DNA from: Bretschneidera sinensis
Taxonomy: Eukaryota; Streptophyta; Magnoliopsida; Brassicales; Akaniaceae
Reading direction: 5' to 3'
Assembly (NCBI GenBank): GCA_023935145.1
Contig: CM043705.1
Location: forward strand, 53,018,084-53,082,083
Length of the DNA: 64,000 nt
Positions 57,119 to 64,000 of the stretch are shown here, one piece after another. A program made the position numbers and the translations under genes. The notes under the pieces are model-generated. The model was not told the DNA's origin. It saw only the letters and a list, made by a program, of their open reading frames with translations, and made no database searches. Every line of letters begins with the position of its first letter. The stretch's first letter is position 1.

Positions 57119-60100
57119 GCCCCAAAAAAAAAAAAGCAAAGAACAAAAGAAAGAATAGAAATAAGGAAATGAGCGTCTGTCAAAACCAAACAGAACAGAA
57201 AGCATAGAGAGGAATCCCGGATACTCGATACAAAAGAGAAAGGAAACAAGAAGATCTAAGAATTGAACAAATTATATGATGCACCTAGATTCAAAGTCAA
57301 ATTCAAAAGCCTAAAGAATCTAAGATAGCTAATAACTAAATAACTCACTTACACTCATATTTATACAACGCAGTTAATACTCCACAACTAAACACTAAAA
57401 TTTGATCAGAGACCGAGGCATAATTCACTCAATAAAACAAGCAATCCAAACATCTAGTCCAGAACCCAATCAAATACTTATGTCGCAGTACTAAGATCAA
57501 AAACCTGTTTATTCAACTAATTAATTGCTAAATCAAACTAAAAAAAAAACAAATCAAGAAGATTAAATAGTATAATAGAACAACGACAACTCAAATTATA
57601 TTAATAAAAACTGTAAAAAGAAATTATTGATTGAAACAAAAGAAGGGAAAATAGAGACAAGTGAGCATACCCAAATCTTGAATCGCTAGCTTTACAAATA
57701 GAAACATGACATGATAAAACAAACCAAAAGAAATTCAAAAACTTCAATGCAAAAGCAAGAACAGACACATGAGAAAGAAAACTCGATTACCCACAACACT
57801 TTTCTTGCCTAATTGATCTATGAAATCAAATAAAATCTTCAGCAAATCAATCTTCAGTTTCCATAATCCGTAATCAGAAATAAAATCTTCAAAAATCAAA
57901 AGAAAAAAAAATTCATTACTATTTTACCGAATTAAAGTTACCATTATCAAGCCCTTAACATCCGAGTTGCTGTCCTCCTAAAACCTCATATTCGTATCTT
58001 TGCCACACCTGGCCTCTAACCAAACCCAGGCAGTACACCCCATGACCCGGTTCGAGTCGATCCAGGCTGAGTCAGGCATCGGAGAGAGGAGGCTCACGTA
58101 GTGGAGCAACCTCTTGACCCGGTCGACGGGTTCGGCTAGGGACTGGAATTCGGTGGCCAAGCGGCGGAGCTTATATGGTGGTAACTCAGTGGTCTGTGAC
58201 GCGGAGAAAGTGACAACCGAGCAGGAGAAGGAAGATGAATTAGGGTTACGTGATGTGGGTTTAAAGGGAGATTGAGGGGTGGAATCGGGATTAGAGGATT
58301 GAATGCATTTGATGGGTTTGAAGCAGAAGAGATGTTGGGGTTTTTGGTGGGTGTAATGAAAACTGAAAGCGAATGATTTTTAGAGTTAGGGTTTTGGGAG
58401 ATAGAAAAAACCGAGGAAGATAAAGAAAAAGTAGCAGCAGCTTTCATGGTGATAGTTGCAGCAGAGGATTCCATTCCATTGCAGAGGGTTCCGTCATTGA
58501 TGAGGGAGAGAAGAGAGCAGCGAGCAGAGAGGAGAGAGCAACTGGGTTTGAGAGAGAAAGGACTGAGAGAGAGAGAGAGAGCAAGGATATGGGTTAAGAG
58601 AGTGCTGAGATAGAGACAAGGAACACTGAACACTCGATCGAGAGGAGCAGAGATCAGATAGCAGTGTTTTAGGGCTACAAAAATGAAAATGAACACTAAA
58701 AACCCCATTTGGGAGTTTTCTAAAATTAGTGTTTGAACACTAAATTTTAGAAAACTGTTTTTCAAAACTACTGCCAAACATCAAAACTAGAGTTTGAAAA
58801 GAGTTTTTAAGTTTTGAAAGCTGAAAAGGGTTTCTGAAAAACCTTTCCAAACAAGGCCTAGATGTTCATGCTGAAATTTGTTGAGCCGAATTGCTCATGC
58901 TAAAGTTTTATCTGCCACTATCCCCAATAGAGGCCCAGAATCCATGAAGCTAAAACATCTGTCTGGAAGACTAAGAGAGGTTTTGTCACCTTAATCTAAT
59001 TTTCATTCTTTCATTTCTTTCCCCCCCTCCTTTTGCAATTTAAATCTTCTTCTTCCTCATATTTAATTCCCACTGAAAACCAGTGATATCTCAAGGCTTC
59101 TAGTGAGGCTTTGTTGAGTAGAGTTCAATAGGTTAAAGCCTGATCTGTTGAGTCTAGTATAGTCAATAGTCCTCTTCAGCAACAACTGGACTTTTCAGGA
59201 ATACTGGGGGAACGCAACATTCTGCAAACAGATATCCCGAAACGGAATTGCTAGAATCCCTTCCACAATGAACTTTGTGTTGACAATTTTTTTAAAAATT
59301 TACTAAGTTTACAGCTTATCTACTAGCTGAGATTTTCCTTCTCAGTCTTCATTAAAAGATGCCTCTTGATATGCCAGCGTAACACCCTTGAATTTAAAAC
59401 CATATGATTTTTGCAATATCAGCAATCATTGTCTGGATATCATTCAATATGCAAACCATATAAAAACATATAGCTTTTTTTCTTTTATACTTAAAAAGAT
59501 AACCAGGAAGTCATCTTATTTCATTGTTTATTCATGTAAGTTTTCATTCAAATTCATCGCCATAAAAACCAATTATCTCAAGGAAAAGTCATTCAGTAAA
59601 TAAAGCTATCTACTAACCTGCACCATGGACAACAATAAATCTACTGGACTCCACACTTTGCTGATCTCCAAAATCATCCACATTACAAGAAATATCTGAA
59701 TTTCCAGGTCTCTTGCTCCAATCCATCCCAATAATTTTCCCGGAACAAGAACCTTTAATCATCACTTGCCTTATCTGTGATGATACTGTCTCAAGGTTTT
59801 CTTCATTTATCTTCTCTAGTTCATTCTTGCAAGTAATAGCAGCACCTCCTGTAGTACATAGGAGGTCCTTGTTAATTATCGATAGACTACATAGAAAAAA
59901 TTCTTTTTCATAATATTTCTGTTTTCCCGTTTCGCATGGTCACTTTTCACAAACCAACCATCATAAATGGTAACAAAAGGATGTTGAGTTCACTATTAAT
60001 GAGTTACAGAATATCGATTTTGAATCTTTAGCTACTATAAATATCAATCCTCTTTTAAAAAGATCCATATGCTCATACTGCATCAACACAATCAATTATC

Positions 60101-60558
60101 CCAAATGGCTTGTAACAACCTTATTTGTTCAACCCAGTGTTCTGGGTTGACGCAAATTCCATTATTGAGAAGTAACACATGAAATAAGTGCATGAAAAGG
60201 CACTGGCAAAATCAAGCACCAACCAAATGCATACGTTTTACATGAGATTGAATAAAATTCTATTGAAGGTAAAAGAGAAGATTTGGGATACGGATACAGG
60301 CCCAGTTTTACTATGCAGCGAATTGATCTGCTCTGTTGCTTTGTTTGGTTTAGCTCCTCCATTCTGATTCTGGATTTTCTTTTCTGTCCAAATCTCTAGT
60401 CAGCAGTCAGCACTGTAGTGTGCTAAAGTTAACTGAGTCTGGCTTGACTTGGAAGCACGGTGGACCGAATTGACTAAGAAAATTCGGATGCAAATAGTTT
60501 GGGAAAATTATAAAATCACCGTTATAGTTTAGTACAAATTATAATTGTACTAGGGATG

Positions 60559-61436
60559 CACTACAATATAAATGATTAACGTTGACGCTTTTTTGTGCAT
60601 ATTTCGATGAATATGAATTTTCAATGCTTTTTGCAAGCGCTAAATAAAGCGTCGGTATGTATAGTGTCGAAGCGCAAATACCAGCGCTTTCTCTAAGCGT
60701 CGCAATGTGTATATTTTTTCGGTGCTTGTAAGTGCTGGTATATTGCGGCGCTTTTAAGCGTCGGTAGATAAGCACCGGTATATATAACGGTTTTAATTTG
60801 TTTTTTTACATTATTTTGGTTTAATATTGTACAATAAAATGAACCCTTCAATAAATAGAATGTTCCATAAAATTTAAAAATGTTCTTCAATATATAAAAT
60901 GTACCATAAAATTTCAAAATGTTCTTCAATATATAAAATATATCATCATCCATAAAAATTCTTTTTCTCAGTACAGAAGTCATCTCATGTACAAAAAAAA
61001 AAAAAAAACAATCATAGGGCATCACACTTGACATCAATTTTGAGGTCCTCTACTAACCAATTGTTTTAGTAAAGACTTCAGCTCATCCATTTGGGATTGT
61101 ATACTGTTCATTTGATCATCGTGCTTGGCTGTAATTTCTTGAATCTGATACGATTGTTGTTCAATCTGATGTGATTGCTGTTCAATTTGATACGCATACT
61201 GTTCAATCTGATGCGCATTCTGTTGATTAGTTTCTTCTATTTGTGCTCTCAAACTATTTATCTCTTAAGTATAAGCCCGATGGTGTAACTCCAAAACCCT
61301 GACCTCGGACATGACCAGAACTCTCTTCACCCATAAGCTCGGTGAAGACTTCATTTTGTATTGCTAAATTATTGCTAGCATCAGAGGATCCTGAAGCTGC
61401 AACAAGTTCAGCAACACGAGCTTCAACTGTCACCTA
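60559..61436 (-). mobile_element. CACTA (En/Spm-like) transposon, one end with tnpA-like coding remnant
   Basis: CACTACAATATAAATG at 60559 is the expected terminus. Subterminal DNA (60565-60785) is packed with short repeats such as AAGCGTCGG, CAAGCGCT, GCGCTT and CCAGCGCTTT in both orientations. On the minus strand, an exon from about 61436 (acceptor TTGTAG) encodes VEARVAELVAASGSSDASNN, EVFTELMGEESSGH and a coiled coil QIEQQSHQIEQQSYQIQEIT, ending LKSLLKQLVSRGPQN at 61034. This is typical of the C-terminus of plant CACTA tnpA-like (Transposase_24 type) proteins. A frame change lies near 61257. The opposite end was not found, so the right border is open. Confidence 0.78.
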
Positions 61437-62938
61437 CAATTAGGAAACAATAAAGATTAAATCTTCCGAATATTTAGTAGCTAATTACAGCGAAATATAC
61501 ATAAAACAAAATGTGCTTATCATATTTTATAGAAAAACGGGCAGAATTTCCCCTATTTTTTCATAAAACCTCATGCAAGAAAAAAAATATATACAATCCA
61601 AACAATGTAGCCAATTCACAACCAATTTTAACTGCTTTTATTTAATCAGTAGTCAACCAGAAATACAAAGGGATGGAAAAGGGAAAGTAGTCTTTCCAAA
61701 TTATGGCTGGTTGCATACAATTCATGTTAACCATTCAAGAGGAAAGTAGTCTTCATCTAGCTTTTCTATTCATCATGAGGGAAGCTGAATGATTGTTACT
61801 AAAATTCTAATGGTAAATTATAGCATTAACATAATCAAGTACATTAAAAGAGGAAGTTCTTAACCTTTCGAGAAAGCAAGTTATATCTCTACAGCTACAC
61901 ATGTAAGTTAGGAACATAAGTATGCAGAGTTATCACAAGCCTGATGAAACTTTGTTTCAATGAGAGCTTCTTTTTTCATGAGGCACCAGAAAGATTTTTT
62001 TTCTCTCTTATAAAAAGACAAAAACTACTCCAGAAGGAGTTTCATCGAATAAGATTACTAATTCGTTCACTATGCCATGCTAGACACCTTCAATCCTTTC
62101 ACTTCAAATCCTCATTTTGTATGCAAAAGCAGCATTTATCTAAACCATAGTAATGAAATAATTGGTATAAACTGATGTCCCTAATACTTTTTTTACTACC
62201 ATGCTAACAATTTAAGAAAATTTGTGTTACTCTCTCAGCATGATTGAAATTGACTCTTTTACAAAGTTTATTGCATCAGTACGCCACTAAGTTTTGTCAT
62301 TTTGAATTTCTTTAATATTAGGAGTTAATAATCTTATGTTCTTATACTTGAAAAATAGGCCTAGTTAGGTTATTGACTCTTTAGAAGTGGTTTTAGTTTA
62401 GTCTTTACGAGTTCTGAAATTTAGTCACAGTTACTAATTTTACTGCAACAAGCCCCTGTTTCTTACATCTAATCGAACAATTTTCTAAACCAAGTAACGA
62501 ACAACCATAATTCTCTTGTTCATAGCTGTCCTAGATCACCTAAATTTAATTGATCACTCTAGTAATCCTTGGTACTCAATTCACGCACAAGTGAACAACC
62601 AACAATGTTTATACATCATAGCTATGAATAAACAGAAGAGTAATCAAATAATATGGCCAGATAACTAGATGCAATAGTAATGGTTCTATATCTTGCAGGC
62701 CAATAAAAGCAATGTGCCAATCCCTTGCTACAACAGAATTCCATTACAAAAGAGTAAAACCCAATTTCAACCAAATGTTCAGGTTTCCCCTCTTATGTTG
62801 CTTCCAAAGGCTTATGTAAATTTCATTTCTTAAGCTTAACTTTATTAAGATCTAAAGCAGATGCTAACCTCCATTAGAACATAGAGAACAAAATGTTTCG
62901 AGAACTCTTATAAAGTAATAAAATTTATTATCTAATCA
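61437..62938. other. AT-rich DNA right of the CACTA remnant
   Basis: Probably intron and further degenerate interior of the CACTA element, then ordinary AT-rich DNA. I found no GTAGTG-type partner terminus, no transposase core and no host gene. Confidence 0.4.
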
Positions 62939-62981
62939 CTTATATCTCCATATGGCGGGGATGGAGATATAAGTCCCCGCC
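62939..62981. repeat. Two interlocked inverted repeats
   Basis: CTTATATCTCCA (62939-62950) is the exact inverse of TGGAGATATAAG (62962-62973). GGCGGGGA (62954-62961) is the exact inverse of TCCCCGCC (62974-62981). The left arm of the second pair lies in the loop of the first, so the two hairpins exclude each other. Confidence 0.9.
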
Positions 62982-63098
62982 CTAAATTTTTTGAATTCTT
63001 CGAATCCTATAAATAATATATTATATTTCTTATCTTAAATTCATGTATTTTCTATTAAATGAATTTATTAAATTCTCACTTCAAATTTACAATATTTT

Positions 63099-63258
63099 AA
63101 CTTAAATGATATTTCATGTCTTAATGATAATTTATTAAATTCATGTTTTATAAATATTACATGCACTTCCACTTTTATAACTTAAATAATATTTCATGTC
63201 TTAATGATAATTTATTAAATTCATGTTTTATAAATATTACATGCACTTCGTCTTTTAT
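63099..63258. repeat. 80-bp direct tandem duplication
   Basis: 63099-63178 and 63179-63258 both start AACTTAAAT and contain TTTCATGTCTTAATGATAAT and TATTACATGCACTTC. They differ at only about three positions, near the start and end of the unit. Confidence 0.93.
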
Positions 63259-63338
63259 AACACTCTATTTTTTAATGGTCACAAGACCAACTTAGGTTTT
63301 AACAAGAAAAAGTATTAAAATTTTCGGCCTTACCCAAC

Positions 63339-64000
63339 TGTAGGTCCAAAATATACTATGGCAATACCCAAGAGGGGGGTGAATTGGGTATTAAAAAAAA
63401 TTAAATACTTTTTGCAATCTCAAATAACAAAATATATGCGGAATTAAATCTTTCTAAATTACTAGCACAAAGATGAGAGAGTTTATTGCTTAATATAGAA
63501 ATGATAATTGAATTATAAAATAATTAAGCAATCAATCTCATTTACTTGAATAATAAATAATTATAAGCAAGTAATTATGAAAGTAATTAAGGAGATAGAG
63601 TTAGAGAGATGCAAACTCGATTTATAGTGGTTCGGCAATATCGGAATCCTTCCGACCCTACGTCCACTCTCTTCAAGGATCCTCCTTGAAGTCTTTCACT
63701 AAACCAAGCAACTTACGGGTGTTGCTCAAACCGAAACACAAGCAACTTACGGGTGTTGCTCAAACCGTACAATCCCCTTCCTCTCGGAAGTAATCCCCTT
63801 CCTCTCGGAAGTATCCCCTTCCTCTCGGAAGTAATCCCTTTACAATAAAAGCTGTAAAGTAAATGGTAGAGAGACAACAAATGAAAGCTTATACAACTGA
63901 ATAATGTCTCTCTTTCAAAGAAAAGCTTGAAGAATAGCTCAACATGAGTATTTCAAAGCTTTTTTGAGTTTCAAAGAATGAATGACTTGATTGTGTGTGT
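63339..64000 (-). repeat. LTR of a second Sirevirus-like copia, cut by the window edge
   Basis: Starts TGTAGGTCC at 63339 and shares phrases with the LTRs at 7973 and 16845, for example GATGCAAACTCGATTTATAG, TCCACTCTCTTCAAGGA and GAGAGACAACAA. It carries a 34-bp tandem repeat (63705-63738 and 63739-63772, AAGCAACTTACGGGTGTTGC) and four units of CCCTTCCTCTCGGAAGTA (63771-63840). The minus orientation is by analogy with the first element; a coding region would lie beyond the window. Confidence 0.8.

Larger units (their letters stand above)
55793..58474 (-). pseudogene. QS: Captured fragment of the quinolinate synthase gene (SufE-like and NadA parts)
   Basis: The first part is 57978-58474. It starts MESSAATITMKAAATFSLSS, a chloroplast transit peptide. 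A frameshift near 58318 moves the frame to KCIQSSNPDSTPQSPFKPTS, then the SufE-like domain start LATEFQSLAEPVDRVKRLLH and DSNRVMGCTAWVWLEARCGK, ending at a TAG after MRF (57978). The second part, 55793-56026, has an AG acceptor before ARYLFPDESKVQELVNVLKE and continues VVVHFYMDPEAQGVLTAAQK to MADTAVKMANTGCEFIT, where similarity stops. Plant QS makes quinolinate from iminoaspartate and DHAP in plastids for NAD synthesis; its SufE-like domain supplies sulfur for the Fe-S cluster. Most of the catalytic NadA domain and the cluster cysteines are missing, so no enzyme is made. The about 1.95 kb between the pieces looks intronic. It is bounded by transposon ends on both sides. Confidence 0.85.
54907..58858 (-). 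mobile_element. Non-autonomous PIF/Harbinger element carrying quinolinate synthase gene pieces (Pack-type)
   Basis: Ends GGGCATTTTTGG (54907) and, inverted, GGCCTTGTTTGG (58858), nine of 12 matching, flanked by TAG on both sides (54904-54906 and 58859-58861). The 54907-55290 end aligns with the inverse of 22950-23381, and the 58660-58858 end resembles 5186-5380, including TTCATTTTCATTTTT and GCCCTAAAA. It is thus a member of the same family as the 18-kb element, in minus orientation. In place of the MYB-like and transposase genes, its interior holds pieces of a quinolinate synthase gene. It sits within the IPK locus on the same strand as IPK. Any movement would have needed transposase from a relative. 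Confidence 0.75.
52870..60362 (-). pseudogene. IPK: Isopentenyl phosphate kinase (IPK) gene, decayed and interrupted by a transposon
   Basis: Recognisable minus-strand exons: 60302-60362 (RSIRCIVKLG), 59618-59848 (GAAITCKNELEKINEENLET to SSRFIVVHGAG), 54598-54633 (VLHGDAVFDDLQ), 54437-54514 (GCTILSGDVIICHLAAHLKP), 53968-54034 (GMYDCPPTDPNAVLFREI), 53796-53858 (AVHEDGSWTVVKPTLQDMNK), 53006-53109 (DTTGGMVTKISEAAMIAKLG) and a final part near 52870-52950 (LKALSGELRANIPENWLAT). IPK, an amino-acid-kinase-fold enzyme, phosphorylates isopentenyl phosphate to IPP in cytosolic isoprenoid metabolism. Lesions: the donor after exon 1 is GC-type and non-consensus; the exons for about 80 central residues after VHGAG were not found; a TAA interrupts the exon at 53006-53109; the last exon has no clear acceptor AG and a frameshift. 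A 3.95-kb Harbinger relative lies between the second and third remaining exons. I regard it as a pseudogene. Confidence 0.85.

Noticed and set aside
62939..62981. RNA pseudoknot
   Set aside because: The arms are in pseudoknot order, but there are no linker bases between 62961/62962 and 62973/62974, so both stems cannot form together. They are alternatives.
1..64000. tRNA, rRNA, CRISPR or bacterial-type operons
   Set aside because: None seen; the window is eukaryotic nuclear DNA, and tRNA-like words occur only at retrotransposon primer sites.

Overview
This window is nuclear DNA from a flowering plant, almost certainly a eudicot. The evidence is AT-rich intergenic DNA, short exons with GT-AG introns, five recognisable plant gene loci and many nested plant transposons. 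I cannot name the species.

Host genes, left to right: (1) RRG, a mitochondrial RMD1/DUF155 protein, minus strand, 3' end beyond the left edge (223-4893). (2) MinE1, the plastid division-site factor, plus strand (24640-26910). (3) BUB3.3, a WD40 spindle-checkpoint protein, plus strand, nine exons over 11.4 kb (29107-40520). (4) eIF5A, plus strand, five exons (48809-51747). (5) A decayed isopentenyl phosphate kinase (IPK) gene, minus strand (about 52870-60362). As I recall the Arabidopsis map, RRG, MINE1, BUB3.3 and ELF5A-3 are the consecutive loci At1g69380-At1g69410, so this appears to be a conserved gene block expanded by transposons.

Transposons: an 18.2-kb PIF/Harbinger element (5186-23381) lies between the divergent RRG and MinE1 genes. 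It carries a broken MYB/SANT-like gene, a broken DDE transposase, an arabinogalactan-peptide gene and a fragment of another gene. A 10-kb Sirevirus-like Ty1/copia element (7973-18052, TSD TTATG) is nested inside it. BUB3.3 intron 5 (5.9 kb) holds a copia remnant and a 4-kb copia element (34271-38254, TSD ATTGG). A third copia element (41597-47647) separates BUB3.3 from eIF5A. A CACTA end lies upstream of IPK, and an LTR related to the first copia runs off the right edge.

Most notable is a second member of the same Harbinger family (54907-58858). It has no transposase. Between matching ends it carries pieces of the quinolinate synthase (NAD biosynthesis) gene, and it sits inside the IPK pseudogene in sense orientation. 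Together with the gene pieces in the first element, this suggests a gene-capturing (Pack-type) PIF/Harbinger family.

Host genes 1-4 look intact where visible. They act in organelles (RRG, MinE1), chromosome segregation (BUB3.3) and translation (eIF5A); there is no operon-like link among them. All transposon coding regions seen are interrupted.
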